From Ruminococcus sp. (GTDB lineage Bacteria > Bacillota > Clostridia > Oscillospirales > Ruminococcaceae), in assembly GCA_021202895.1 (NCBI GenBank), contig JAJQCE010000030.1:1-64000 (forward strand): 64,000 nt of DNA, read 5' to 3'. Shown piece after piece: positions 1-8,144 of this stretch. Made by a program: the position numbers and the translations under genes. The notes under the pieces are model-generated. The model was not told the DNA's origin. It worked only from the letters and a program-made list of their open reading frames with translations, and searched no databases. Each line of letters opens with the position of its first letter. Position 1 is the stretch's first letter.

Positions 1-13
1 TTTGCGAAGCAAA
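1..13. repeat. Short palindrome TTTGC-GAA-GCAAA
   Basis: A perfect 5-bp-arm palindrome lies at the very edge of the window. Similar short palindromes occur at 1116-1134, 13830-13847 and in the loop of the hairpin at 37240-37281, so this may be one member of a small dispersed repeat family. Confidence 0.4.
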
Positions 14-20
14 ACTCTTA

Positions 21-72
21 GGGTGGACTAACTAAGGTAGAAGTCTAAATATAGGTTAGTGTCCACCCAGTT
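21..72 (-). repeat. Stem-loop across the 3' end of araD
   Basis: GGGTGGAC-TAAC (from 21) pairs with GTTAG-GTCCACCC (ending at 68) apart from a two-base bulge, leaving a loop of about 20 nt. The stem covers the araD stop codon at 56-58. Only four T residues follow on the minus strand, so it may be a weak terminator or an mRNA-stabilising hairpin; which one is unclear. Confidence 0.45.
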
Positions 73-757
73 GACCATAGTATGCGTCCTTGCCGTGCTT
101 TCTCAGATAGTGCTTGTCTAGCAGAGCCTGACTCATTTCTCCTGCCTGTGGATTGAGTGCCAGAGTGTGAAAATTCATGAATGCGATTTCCTCGAGAACT
201 ACAGCATTGTGAACTGCGTCAAGCGCATCCGCTCCCCATGTAAACGGTCCGTGATTTTTTACAAGTACGGCAGGGATTTTAACAGCGTCTTTTCCCTCGA
301 ACGCTTCAATTATCACCTTTCCGGTTTCAGCTTCGTACTCGCCGCCGATTTCCTCAACGCTCATCTCCCTTGTGCAGGGAATTTCTCCATAGAAATAATC
401 ACCCTGCGTTGTTCCCATCGGCTTGATTCCTATGCCCGCCTGCGCAAACGACGTTGCCCAGCGTGAATGAGTGTGGACAATACCGCCTATGCCACCGAAT
501 TTGCGGTAAAGCTCAAGGTGCGTGGGCGTGTCGCTTGACGGACGGTATTTTCCCTCGATAACCTCTCCGCTTTCAAGGCTCACAGCCACCATATCCTCAG
601 CCGCCATTCCTTCGTACGGTACGCCTGAAGGCTTGATGATAACCACACCGCTTTCACGATCAATCGCCGAAACATTTCCCCATGTGAAAGTCACAAGCCC
701 ATATTTAGGCAACGCAAGATTCGCCGCACAGACCTTTTCTTTAAGCTCCTCTAACAT
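56..757 (-). CDS. araD: L-ribulose-5-phosphate 4-epimerase
   Basis: This cytoplasmic class II aldolase-family enzyme interconverts L-ribulose 5-phosphate and D-xylulose 5-phosphate, the last step of bacterial L-arabinose breakdown before the pentose phosphate pathway. The 233 residues match the usual AraD length. The zinc and catalytic residues are at the expected places: Asp76, His95 and His97 in VHTHSRWA, Asp120, and His169 in KNHGPFTWG (known roles in the E. coli enzyme). The Gly-rich phosphate-binding segment GNVSAID is at 27-33. The start is supported by an AGGAAG ribosome site about 8 nt upstream. It is the distal gene of a minus-strand pair, 144 nt after the FGGY kinase, and is probably transcribed from the kinase promoter. 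Nothing in the sequence is anomalous. Confidence 0.95.
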   Translation of the reverse strand: MLEELKEKVCAANLALPKYGLVTFTWGNVSAIDRESGVVIIKPSGVPYEGMAAEDMVAVSLESGEVIEGKYRPSSDTPTHLELYRKFGGIGGIVHTHSRWATSFAQAGIGIKPMGTTQGDYFYGEIPCTREMSVEEIGGEYEAETGKVIIEAFEGKDAVKIPAVLVKNHGPFTWGADALDAVHNAVVLEEIAFMNFHTLALNPQAGEMSQALLDKHYLRKHGKDAYYGQLGGH

Positions 758-795
758 AATCTTCCTCCTAAAGCTTTTTAGCTAATAGTTAATTG

Positions 796-914
796 AGTGT
801 GGAGTTAGGAGTTTAATTAAAGCCACACTCCACACTTGAAGCTCCACACTTTTATCAGGTTTAACGAACAAAATTAAAAGCTAACGTCACAACCGAACAC
901 CTTAACTCCTAACT
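796..914. repeat. Nested inverted repeats between kinase and araD
   Basis: Two pairs of arms are visible: AGTGTGGAGT (796-805) with ACTCCACACT (827-836), and AGTTAGGAGTTTAA (803-816) with TTAACTCCTAACT (902-914). The outer arm overlaps the kinase stop codon. This is a structured intergenic region without a T-tract, and its function is unknown. Confidence 0.5.
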
Positions 915-2566
915 ATTTTCAGCCCTTCCTTGTATCTTTTCAAAAATCTCTCAAACCCTGCCGAGCCAGCTTTGTCAGGAGTCAGGACCTTGCTTTCAAG
1001 CCCACCAAATACCTCGCTGTCCAGCCAGTCGGCAAGCTCCTTGCCGCTTGACTGAAGCATGTAAGCCGCAAGCAAAGCCATGCCCCAAGCCCCACCTTCA
1101 CCAACAATACTAGGGGAGTTTGCGGAGCAAACTCGAGTACGAACATTCGCTTCATGAGAAGACAAGCCTATGTTTTCGTTCGTATCCTCTTCACCAGCAG
1201 TTGATAATGAAGCTGTCGGTGTGCCGAGTGCATCGGCTAGTAGCTGTTGTGCGGTGTCGGTGGATTTGAACATTCCTCCGTGGCAGTTGAAAATCTCTGC
1301 GGACTGACGTTCTGCGTCAGGGAGAAGCTTCATGCCGATTGCTAACGAGGCAAAGGCTGAATAAATCTGCGCTCTTGCAAAATTTTCAAAAGTAGGACGG
1401 CTGTCGGACGTGCGAAAATACATCGGTTCGCCTTTAGCGACCTTAACTACAGGCTCTGCGGAGAGGAAATTGTAGCAGGTTATTCCGCCGCAGTCGCTTT
1501 CTCCCTTTGCCGCCGCCTTGTAGAAAGCTTCGTAGAGTGTGTTTTTGTCTGCGTCTGCGCCGACACAGCCTGCAAAGCTGCCGAAGATATTTACCCATGC
1601 GTCAAGCTCCGAACAGCAGTTGTTGCAGTGAACCATAGCGCACGGCTTGCCGTCAGGAGTGGCGACTACATCAATTTCTTTGCAAACCCTTTCAAGCGGC
1701 TTTTTTAGAACCAGCATTGAAAATATGCTTGTCCCTGCCGAAATGTTTCCCGTTGAAGCTCTCACGGAATTTGTCGCCGTCATTCCCGTTCCTGCGTCCC
1801 CCTCAGGCGGACAAAGCGGCACACCTGCCTTGAGCGTGCCTGTAGGATCGAGATAGTTAGCACCGCTTTCTGTAAGCACACCTGCGCTCTTTCCTGCCAG
1901 AAGCACACTTGGAAAAAGCTCTCTGATGTCCTTGTTAAAGCCCTTGCACTTAAGCAGTGCGTTCATTTTTTCAGCCTTGTCACTGTCGTAATCATTCCCA
2001 CTCACTGGAAAAATTCCAGACGCTTCACCTATTCCGACAATGCGCTTTCCCGTCAGAATAAAATGCACATATCCTGCAAGTGTGGTAACATGAGCAATTT
2101 TACCCACATAATCTTCCTCGTCAAGCACAGCCTGATACAAATGCGCCGCCGTCCAACGCTGTGGAATGTTAAATCCAAGTTCGCTTGTAAGAATGTCCGC
2201 AGCCCTTTCAGTGGTGGTGTTTCTCCATGTGCGAAATGGCGTGAGCAGTCTGTCGTTTTCATCAAAGGCAAGAAATCCGTGCATCATAGCAGAAATTCCT
2301 ATCCCAGCAACACGTTCAAGCTTTATGCCGTACCTTTTCTTTACATCGCTCATAAGCTCTCCGACTGCGCATTGCAAGCCTTTTTGCACATCGTCAAGCG
2401 AGTATGTCCAGTATCCGTTTTCAAGCCTGTTTTCCCATTGACTGCTGCCCGAAGCTATCGGTGAAAGCTCCTCTCCGATAAGGCAAGCCTTTATTCTTGT
2501 AGAGCCAAGCTCAATCCCTAAACAGGCTCTGCCGTCCGCTATTGTCTTAACTGCGTTGATGTCCAT
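902..2566 (-). CDS. FGGY-family carbohydrate kinase, probably L-ribulokinase
   Basis: Predicted ATP-dependent pentulose kinase. The N-terminal FGGY domain opens with the phosphate-1 loop around GIELGSTRIKA, the central region has GISAMMHGFLAFDE and the Gly-rich GDAGTG, and the C-terminal domain has GEGGAWGMALLAAYM. The ATG at 2566 is preceded by AGGAGTGGGTAAA and is preferred over an upstream alternative at 2647 that lies inside the promoter. Length is 554 residues. Linkage to araD argues for L-ribulose as substrate, giving L-ribulose 5-phosphate; xylulokinase activity cannot be excluded from sequence alone. One oddity is an extra segment of 31 residues between STAGE and GEGGAWG in the C-terminal domain, where family members I know are continuous. 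It corresponds to a 93-nt palindrome-bearing insertion (1096-1188). Confidence 0.85.
   Translation of the reverse strand: MDINAVKTIADGRACLGIELGSTRIKACLIGEELSPIASGSSQWENRLENGYWTYSLDDVQKGLQCAVGELMSDVKKRYGIKLERVAGIGISAMMHGFLAFDENDRLLTPFRTWRNTTTERAADILTSELGFNIPQRWTAAHLYQAVLDEEDYVGKIAHVTTLAGYVHFILTGKRIVGIGEASGIFPVSGNDYDSDKAEKMNALLKCKGFNKDIRELFPSVLLAGKSAGVLTESGANYLDPTGTLKAGVPLCPPEGDAGTGMTATNSVRASTGNISAGTSIFSMLVLKKPLERVCKEIDVVATPDGKPCAMVHCNNCCSELDAWVNIFGSFAGCVGADADKNTLYEAFYKAAAKGESDCGGITCYNFLSAEPVVKVAKGEPMYFRTSDSRPTFENFARAQIYSAFASLAIGMKLLPDAERQSAEIFNCHGGMFKSTDTAQQLLADALGTPTASLSTAGEEDTNENIGLSSHEANVRTRVCSANSPSIVGEGGAWGMALLAAYMLQSSGKELADWLDSEVFGGLESKVLTPDKAGSAGFERFLKRYKEGLKIVRS
1096..1196. repeat. 93-nt in-frame palindromic insertion bounded by 8-bp direct repeats
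   Basis: CTTCACCA occurs at 1096-1103 and again at 1189-1196, exactly 93 nt apart. Between them lie a perfect palindrome GAGTTTGC-GGA-GCAAACTC (1116-1134) and the arms TACGAAC (1138-1144) and GTTCGTA (1178-1184). The insert is 31 codons with no stop in the kinase frame. The layout resembles a small palindromic mobile element inserted in a coding region with target duplication. Confidence 0.6.
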
Positions 2567-2589
2567 TTTACCCACTCCTGAAATTGTAA

Positions 2590-2607
2590 TTTTGTGTTGG
2601 CACAAAT
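2590..2607 (-). promoter_or_regulatory. Candidate repressor operator of the araB-like/araD operon
   Basis: The palindrome TTTGTG-TTGG-CACAAA sits downstream of the kinase -10 element and upstream of the start codon, where a repressor would block elongation. The half-sites resemble the ATTTGT/ACAAAT halves of AraR sites in Bacillus but with different spacing. The regulator is not in this window. Confidence 0.45.
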
Positions 2608-2637
2608 GAAAAGCTTTTGCACCTACTGTCAAAAAAT

Positions 2638-2666
2638 ATTGTAGCATACAAAATAAATAATGTCAA
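2638..2666 (-). promoter_or_regulatory. Sigma-A promoter of the kinase-araD operon
   Basis: TTGACA (2666-2661), a 17-nt spacer and TACAAT (2643-2638) on the minus strand are close to consensus. The start codon is about 70 nt downstream. Confidence 0.85.
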
Positions 2667-2751
2667 TGCTTTTGTTTTAAAAAATTGGCGTACATCTGAA
2701 AGCTGACGGCAAGGGAATTGTAAACAATAAATGAATTTTCATTACCAGCCC

Positions 2752-2782
2752 TTGACTTGTATCTAACTTCAGGTTGTATAAT
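2752..2782 (+). promoter_or_regulatory. Promoter of the alcohol dehydrogenase gene
   Basis: TTGACT (2752-2757) and TATAAT (2777-2782) are separated by 19 nt, wider than the 17 nt common in this window. Transcription would start about 30 nt before the coding region. Confidence 0.6.
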
Positions 2783-2819
2783 AATATTAGATAATAAATA
2801 TCTAAAAGGAGTTGTTTAT

Positions 2820-3983
2820 ATGCAAAATTTTGATTACATGACGCCGACAAGACTTGTTTTCGGCGAGGGAGCTATTTCTAAGCTTGAGGAGACTATGAAG
2901 CCGCTTGGAAAGCGTGTGCTTTTGACCTACGGTGGCGGAAGCATTAAGAAAATTGGACTTTATGATAAGGTGCTTGAACTGCTTGACGACTTTGAAATTT
3001 ATGAGCTTAGTGATATTCAGCCTAATCCAAAGTACGATCCGAGCGTGCTTGACGGAGTTAAAATCTGCAAGGAAAAGAATATTGACGTTATCCTTGCGGT
3101 AGGCGGAGGAAGCGTGCTTGACTGCTCAAAGGCTATTGCGGCGGGAGCTAAGTATGACGGAGATGTGTGGGACTTGATTTCCTACAAAGCTTTTGCAAAG
3201 GATGCTCTGCCGATTGTGGACATTCTCACGCTTGCGGCTACGGGAAGCGAATACGACTGCGGCGGCGTAATTTCAAGAACCGAAACCAATGACAAAATCG
3301 GCTACATGGATTCTCACCTGTTCCCTGTATGTTCTTTTCTTGATCCGATCTATACTTTTACAGTGTCAAAGAAGCAGACGGCGGCAGGCTGTGCAGACGC
3401 TATGAATCACACCATTGAGCAATACTTTGTCGAGGATTCCACCCTTTTAAACGACGGCTTCTGCGAGGCTAATCTCAAGAGCCTGATGTATAATACTAAA
3501 ATTGCGCTTGAACACCCTGACGACTACAGAGCAAGAGCGGAGCTTATGCTTTGCTGCACATACGGCTGTAACGGAATACTTTCTCTTGGAAACAGTGGCT
3601 CAGGCTGGCCCTGCCACGGTATAGAACACGCACTTAGCGCATATTACGACATCACTCACGGCGAGGGACTGGCAATTATCACGCCCAGATGGATGAAGCA
3701 TATTCTTAATGAAAAAACTCTGCCCAGATTTATCAAGTACGGAATAAATGTTTTCGGAATCGACAGCAAGCTTGACGATATGGAAATAGCTGAAAGAGCA
3801 ATTGCTGAAACCTACAGCTTCTTTGAATCAATCGGCATTCCCATGCACCTTAAGGATGTGGGAATTGACGAAAGCAGAATTGGCGAGATGGCACATCATA
3901 TAGCTGTCAACGAGGGTCTTGAAAATGCCTATGTGCCTCTTGGCGAGGAGGATATATCACAGATTCTCACTGCGTCGCTCTAA
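2820..3983 (+). CDS. Iron-containing alcohol dehydrogenase (butanol dehydrogenase/YqhD type)
   Basis: NAD(P)H-dependent reduction of aldehydes or oxidation of alcohols, probably in fermentation redox balance. The 387-residue length suits the type III ADH family. The dinucleotide-binding loop is GGGSVLDCSKA (95-105). The metal ligands can be placed by comparison with YqhD: Asp193 and His197 in CADAMNHTIE, His266 in PCHGIEH and His280 in DITHGEG. The start at 2820 follows AAAGGAG; an upstream in-frame start at 2757 falls in the promoter. It is monocistronic, with its own promoter and a strong terminator. Substrate preference (butanol, propanediol or detoxification of short aldehydes) cannot be told from sequence. 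Confidence 0.92.
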   Translation: MQNFDYMTPTRLVFGEGAISKLEETMKPLGKRVLLTYGGGSIKKIGLYDKVLELLDDFEIYELSDIQPNPKYDPSVLDGVKICKEKNIDVILAVGGGSVLDCSKAIAAGAKYDGDVWDLISYKAFAKDALPIVDILTLAATGSEYDCGGVISRTETNDKIGYMDSHLFPVCSFLDPIYTFTVSKKQTAAGCADAMNHTIEQYFVEDSTLLNDGFCEANLKSLMYNTKIALEHPDDYRARAELMLCCTYGCNGILSLGNSGSGWPCHGIEHALSAYYDITHGEGLAIITPRWMKHILNEKTLPRFIKYGINVFGIDSKLDDMEIAERAIAETYSFFESIGIPMHLKDVGIDESRIGEMAHHIAVNEGLENAYVPLGEEDISQILTASL

Positions 3984-3999
3984 GACAAACAAATAAAAA

Positions 4000-4033
4000 A
4001 GCCTGCGTTTTACTTCGCAGGCTTCGTTTTTTT
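4000..4033. terminator. Bidirectional hairpin terminator
   Basis: AGCCTGCG (4000-4007) pairs with CGCAGGCT (4016-4023). T-tracts follow on both strands, so it ends both the dehydrogenase and the converging minus-strand gene. Confidence 0.9.
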
Positions 4034-4056
4034 AGTGTACATCATATGAAATTGCT

Positions 4057-5973
4057 TTAGAATATTCCAAAATACCACATTACCGCAAAGATTATCAAGC
4101 AGAGTGCCAAAACTCCCGTTGTAATCCAGAGTGAACGGCGGTTCGCCTTTTCCTTTTCCTTGCGCTTTTTGTACTCGTCAATCGCACTGCTTCCGTAATT
4201 TTTTCCGTTGGTGTTGGTTGAGAGCATATCGTCTATCTTGACGTTGCGGTATTTTTCCTCACGGGTGAGCTTTCTATTTACAAGTCCCTCTCTTGATGAA
4301 GCAAGCAGCTTCTCGTCAAACTTCTCCATGTTGATGTCGTCCATCTGTGCAGAGGTTCGTGACGGTCCGGCTAAATTGTCGTTTCTGTGCCTTGTGTCCA
4401 CGCTCTTCATTGTTTCAGTACGCGTCTGATTGGACTTTAGCATCTCAATCATAGCGTCCGTGAATGCACTCTCGGTTTCCTCGTCAAAGGTGATGATCTC
4501 TTTCTTCGCCGCCTCTTCGACAACTTTTGTAAACTCCATCGAACGGTGGGTTTTCTGCACGTTGTTTTCAGCAGGCTTCGGAGCGTTCATGCTTAGGAAC
4601 GGATTGCTTGTGCTGAAATCTGCTGCAGGCTTTGCTGGGCTTGTCTGAACAGCTTCTCCCTGCTGTGCCATCTGACTTCTGAAAGACCGTCTTGGCTTGG
4701 GAGCTTCTGTAGGCGCAGACTGCGGCACAGGTGCCGTTTGAGGCGCAGTCTGACTTGGCACAGTCGCTTGCGGTGCTGGTGTTGTATACGCAGGTGCAGT
4801 CTGAACAGGTGTTTGCTCAACAGGTGCAGGCGCAGGCTGTAGCTGAACCTCCTGCTGTGATTCGGCGGCTGCTCTCTCGGCAGCCTCTCTTTCAGCTTTA
4901 AGCTCCGCTCTGCTCTTAAGCTTGCGTTCAGGCTTTGGAGCTTCAACAGGCTTTGGAGTTTCAAAAGGCGCAGGCTTGAATGTCGTCTGCGGCTGTGGCT
5001 CGACAGCTTCTCTTTCGATCTGTGGCTCAAGCTCCTGAGCTTGCTCTGTAGGTTCAGAAACGCTTTGCTCTGTAGGCTCTTCAAGCTCTTCTTCAGCCTG
5101 AACTTCATCCTCGACAGGCTCGTCAACAATCGCTCCTGCATCAAGCGGCGCATTTGCCGACTCCGCAAAGGAGTTGCTCTCGGCAGCTTCTGTGTCGGTC
5201 GAGTAGGATTTCATTGTTCCCGTTGAGATGTCAAAATACTCATCGCCGTACTTAAGTGCAAGCTTAAGCTTAGGCTGAGGTTGTCCCGCTTCAGGAATAT
5301 TTGCCTGAGGAATGTCAATATATTCAAATTGCTCGTTTATGTCTATAGAAGCCGCAATTAGAATTTCAGTGGCTGTGCGGCACTTCATAGAGCCTCTCAC
5401 CATTTCTTTGAGCGGAAGAAGTATAATCTGACTAAAGGTGTCGTGGAAGGACTTAAGCACTGCAGGATCCGAATTTACCATATCACTTGGAAAACGGTCG
5501 TCAAAGTACTTAGCCCACTCATCAGGAGAAGAGTCAATCATTTTGTCTATGTATCCAGCAAGCAAAATCCACAGGTCACGCTCGTTAAGCTCACGGTCAT
5601 TAATCACAAGCCACATATAGCAGCGCAAAAAACAATCATAGCAGCTTATGTCACGCAGATTAAGAAGTATATCGTCAATATTGAGCGATTCGCTAAATTC
5701 ACTGTCAGCATACGCAAAGCAGCGGTAGCCAGTAGAAGCAAGCTTTGTGTGCGCCGCCTTGATTGACTGTGCCGTGCGTGTAAACGGAGGTAAGGAATCA
5801 AAATCATAAGGCGTTTTGTAGTCGCTTAAGCTACCTGATTCAGAAAGCTTCTGCATTTTTGAATAGGCATGTTCAATATCTTCTCCCGAAGCGTTTACGG
5901 GTATTCCTAAGATACGGAACGGATTGTAAGCAAACAGCTCGGTGGCCGTAACGCCAATGGATATGTTTGACAT
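4057..5973 (-). CDS. Membrane-tethered protein with J-domain-like N-terminus (unknown function)
   Basis: I do not recognise a named family. The start at 5973 follows AGGGGG; a TTG further upstream at 6000 has no ribosome site. The protein has 638 residues. Residues ~10-70 read like a degenerate DnaJ domain (NPFRILGI, an AxxAY-type helix) but the HPD tripeptide needed to stimulate Hsp70 is absent. A globular helical part follows to ~220, then ~250 residues rich in Pro, Gln, Glu and Ala (linker), an acidic/basic segment, and a single C-terminal membrane helix (WITTGVLALCLIIFAVMWY) ending five residues later. Such a tail-anchored layout places nearly the whole protein in the cytoplasm. It diverges from the next gene across a 320-nt gap. 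Confidence 0.75.
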   Translation of the reverse strand: MSNISIGVTATELFAYNPFRILGIPVNASGEDIEHAYSKMQKLSESGSLSDYKTPYDFDSLPPFTRTAQSIKAAHTKLASTGYRCFAYADSEFSESLNIDDILLNLRDISCYDCFLRCYMWLVINDRELNERDLWILLAGYIDKMIDSSPDEWAKYFDDRFPSDMVNSDPAVLKSFHDTFSQIILLPLKEMVRGSMKCRTATEILIAASIDINEQFEYIDIPQANIPEAGQPQPKLKLALKYGDEYFDISTGTMKSYSTDTEAAESNSFAESANAPLDAGAIVDEPVEDEVQAEEELEEPTEQSVSEPTEQAQELEPQIEREAVEPQPQTTFKPAPFETPKPVEAPKPERKLKSRAELKAEREAAERAAAESQQEVQLQPAPAPVEQTPVQTAPAYTTPAPQATVPSQTAPQTAPVPQSAPTEAPKPRRSFRSQMAQQGEAVQTSPAKPAADFSTSNPFLSMNAPKPAENNVQKTHRSMEFTKVVEEAAKKEIITFDEETESAFTDAMIEMLKSNQTRTETMKSVDTRHRNDNLAGPSRTSAQMDDINMEKFDEKLLASSREGLVNRKLTREEKYRNVKIDDMLSTNTNGKNYGSSAIDEYKKRKEKEKANRRSLWITTGVLALCLIIFAVMWYFGIF

Positions 5974-6052
5974 AGATTTGTCAACCCCCTTAATTTTCAA
6001 TTTTTTTATTTATTTAAAATACTCAAAGAATCATAAAAACTCTATCAATAAA

Positions 6053-6084
6053 ATTATAACAAATTTTGCTCGATTATATGTCAA
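6053..6084 (-). promoter_or_regulatory. Possible extended -10 promoter of the J-domain-like gene
   Basis: On the minus strand TGTTATAAT (6061-6053) fits an extended -10. The TTGACA upstream (6084-6079) is 20 nt away, too far for a standard -35, so recognition would rest on the extended -10. Confidence 0.4.
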
Positions 6085-6179
6085 TAAACTATTAATTTAA
6101 TATTATTAGATTATTAACTCAGAGCATAGCAAACAAATATCTAAAAAATAAATTTTTTATTAAATGTTCTGCGTATATG

Positions 6180-6208
6180 TTGCAAAATCTGTGTTGTTGG
6201 TGTATAAT
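6180..6208 (+). promoter_or_regulatory. Sigma-A promoter of the 6294 gene
   Basis: TTGCAA (6180-6185), 17 nt, TATAAT (6203-6208). The start codon is 86 nt downstream. Confidence 0.75.
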
Positions 6209-6293
6209 AGTAGTTAGGTATATTTGCGTACGTTTTTTGTGCTGTTTAAACAGCGAAAATTTCAGATAAGAATCAGAAAGGGGAGTTAAAATT

Positions 6294-7019
6294 ATGGGAT
6301 TGTTCAGTAAGAAGAAGCCTGCGGCTCAGGCACCTAAGGCAGAGCCTCAGAAAAAACCTGCGCAGACAGTTAATCCCGATGATATTTGGAATACTCCGAA
6401 AAAAACAGTTAAGGTTAAGGAATCTAAGTACGGTGATGAAACCGAAGAGGCTTTGACCGAACCGATTTCAATTGATCCTGATACCATAAAGAAAAAGATG
6501 GAGGCACTTGAGCGCGAGCTTGAGGAGCAGAAGAACAAGCCGCCCGCAAGCTACGAGCCTATCACCTCTGTTGACGAGGAGGAGGTCGTTTCCGCTCAGA
6601 CGAAATACGAGGAGCAGTATCTAATCGAGCATGAGAAATATCTCGCCTCTCACAAGGAGGATATTGTTTCAGCTAACGATGATGATGTCGAAAGCAAGAT
6701 TACCGATATGGTTATTGAGCATGACAAAAGAGCCGAAGAGGAAAAGCTCAGCTTTGGAAATATAGAGGAAACCGATCCTGAGAAAATCGCAAGCGGCTTA
6801 AGCGAGCTTGGCGTTGCAAAGGACGTTACTCTTGACAAGGATTATAAAAACATTTCTGAGGTTGGAGCCGATGAGGTTGCCGAGAAGCTCAGTGGTTTAG
6901 GCGTCGCTAAGGATGTTACACTTGACAAGGATTACAAGAACATCGAGGAGATTTCCGCTGAGGATACCGAGGCTGTGACTAAGGAATTTATTGAAAAGTA
7001 CGATAAAAAGGAATCGTAA
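6294..7019 (+). CDS. Acidic coiled protein with two tandem 30-residue repeats (unknown)
   Basis: Unrecognised cytoplasmic protein of 241 residues, with no signal peptide or membrane helix. A Lys/Pro/Ala-rich N-terminus (MGLFSKKKPAAQAPKA) precedes a Glu/Lys-rich, largely helical body with coiled-coil character around 60-80 and 100-150. Residues ~161-190 and ~191-220 are a tandem repeat sharing LGVAKDVTLDKDYKNI exactly, at a period of 30 residues (DNA 6774-6953). The start at 6294 follows GGGGAG. The next gene is 38 nt downstream and likely in the same transcript. The MGLFSKKK start resembles proteins that associate with membrane or machinery through a basic patch, but no function is claimed. 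Confidence 0.75.
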   Translation: MGLFSKKKPAAQAPKAEPQKKPAQTVNPDDIWNTPKKTVKVKESKYGDETEEALTEPISIDPDTIKKKMEALERELEEQKNKPPASYEPITSVDEEEVVSAQTKYEEQYLIEHEKYLASHKEDIVSANDDDVESKITDMVIEHDKRAEEEKLSFGNIEETDPEKIASGLSELGVAKDVTLDKDYKNISEVGADEVAEKLSGLGVAKDVTLDKDYKNIEEISAEDTEAVTKEFIEKYDKKES

Positions 7020-7057
7020 AATTTCTACATATTTTTAACGTTTGGAGCGATTTTTTT

Positions 7058-7570
7058 ATGTTGATAAATACAGATAATCCAATTATCAAATATTCCGACA
7101 AGGGAAAGCCGTTTCCGTACGACAAGCTTTTTTTTGCGACCATCGAGCCGTATATTCTCGAGTTTAAAAACGCCAGATTAGAAAAGCTTACCGAAGAGGA
7201 CGCCGCAAGATGTCTTGCCAGAATCTTTAAAAAAATGGAGGTCAACGGAGTTCCCGTTTTGGAATTTTTCAAAAAGGATTTGGATAAGTGGGACGACCTT
7301 GATCAGTATCACAGGACAATGAACCTTGCGAATTTAATTGCAAAGGATATATTCTGTTGCTTTGATAAGAACAGATATGATGAGAATGGCGAATTTGAAG
7401 TCTGCGACAGGTTTTACTGCATAGTCAAGGACGGAGAAAAGGACTACATCTATCTTGAGGAGTACGAAAAGGGTCTTATCGGCAAGAAGCATCTTACTGA
7501 GGAAGCGAAGTATTTCAAGCAGCTTATGGAATTTAACGAGGCGGGTATTCTGCCTAAGGAAAAAGACTGA
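7058..7570 (+). CDS. Hypothetical protein, 170 residues
   Basis: A soluble, charged protein rich in Lys, Glu, Asp and aromatic residues; I do not recognise the family. No signal peptide, membrane segment or obvious catalytic motif is visible. The start ATG at 7058 has a weak TTGGAG ribosome site about 11 nt upstream. It lies 38 nt after the repeat-bearing gene and is followed at once by a terminator, so the two form a small operon. The coding pattern (codon choice like its neighbours, no internal breaks) supports a real gene. Confidence 0.75.
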   Translation: MLINTDNPIIKYSDKGKPFPYDKLFFATIEPYILEFKNARLEKLTEEDAARCLARIFKKMEVNGVPVLEFFKKDLDKWDDLDQYHRTMNLANLIAKDIFCCFDKNRYDENGEFEVCDRFYCIVKDGEKDYIYLEEYEKGLIGKKHLTEEAKYFKQLMEFNEAGILPKEKD

Positions 7571-7576
7571 TTTAAA

Positions 7577-7608
7577 ATGCGGACTTTTTTTCGTCCGCAT
7601 TGTTTTTT
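7577..7608 (+). terminator. Hairpin terminator
   Basis: ATGCGGAC (7577-7584) and GTCCGCAT (7593-7600), then TGTTTTTT. It ends the 6294-7570 operon and lies upstream of the true cyclophilin start. Confidence 0.85.
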
Positions 7609-7627
7609 AAAAAAGGAGATATTTAAA

Positions 7628-8098
7628 ATGGTAGTTATTGAAATGCAAAACGGCGACAAGATTAAGATAGAGCTTTACCCCAACGCCGCACCTGTTACAG
7701 TTGAAAATTTTGAAAGGCTTGTAAGCGAAGGCTTCTATGACGGGCTTATCTTTCACCGTGTAATCGAGGGCTTTATGATTCAGGGCGGAGATCCGCAGGG
7801 TACTGGTATGGGCGGTGCTAAGGTCAAAATCAAGGGCGAATTTGCGGCTAACGGAGTGAATAATCCGATTAAGCACGAGCGTGGAGTTATCTCAATGGCT
7901 CGTTCGCAAATGCCAAATTCTGCTTCCTCGCAGTTCTTTATTGTCCATAAGGACGCACCGCATCTTGACGGTCAGTACGCCGCTTTCGGCAAGGTAGTCG
8001 AGGGAATGGAAACGGTTGATAAAATCGCTTCTGTAAGAACCGATTACATGGACAAGCCGATTGAGGATCAGGTTATGAAAAAGGTTACGATTGAATAA
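7628..8098 (+). CDS. ppiB: Peptidyl-prolyl cis-trans isomerase, cyclophilin type
   Basis: Cytoplasmic cyclophilin that catalyses proline isomerisation during protein folding; 156 residues, typical for bacterial single-domain PpiB. The conserved active-site motif FHRVIEGFMIQGGDP carries the catalytic Arg, and SQFFI and LDGQYAAFGKV complete the binding groove. The start at 7628 follows AAAGGAG; an upstream in-frame ATG at 7577 lies inside the preceding terminator stem and is rejected. There is no signal peptide. The gene sits between two terminators, so it is probably monocistronic, though no clear promoter fits in the 20 nt between the first terminator and the ribosome site and read-through is likely. 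Confidence 0.95.
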   Translation: MVVIEMQNGDKIKIELYPNAAPVTVENFERLVSEGFYDGLIFHRVIEGFMIQGGDPQGTGMGGAKVKIKGEFAANGVNNPIKHERGVISMARSQMPNSASSQFFIVHKDAPHLDGQYAAFGKVVEGMETVDKIASVRTDYMDKPIEDQVMKKVTIE

Positions 8099-8110
8099 AT
8101 AGAAAGAGCT

Positions 8111-8143
8111 AGAGCTGAGAACTTTAATCTCAGCTCTTTTTTT
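8111..8143 (+). terminator. Hairpin terminator of ppiB
   Basis: AGAGCTGAGA (8111-8120), 7-nt loop, TCTCAGCTCT (8128-8137), then seven T residues. Confidence 0.9.
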
Positions 8144-8144
8144 A

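Noticed and set aside
4593-5168. 191-codon minus-strand frame rich in Arg, Leu and Ser
   Set aside because: Alternative frame of the Pro/Gln-rich linker of the 4057-5973 gene; no ribosome site and biased composition.
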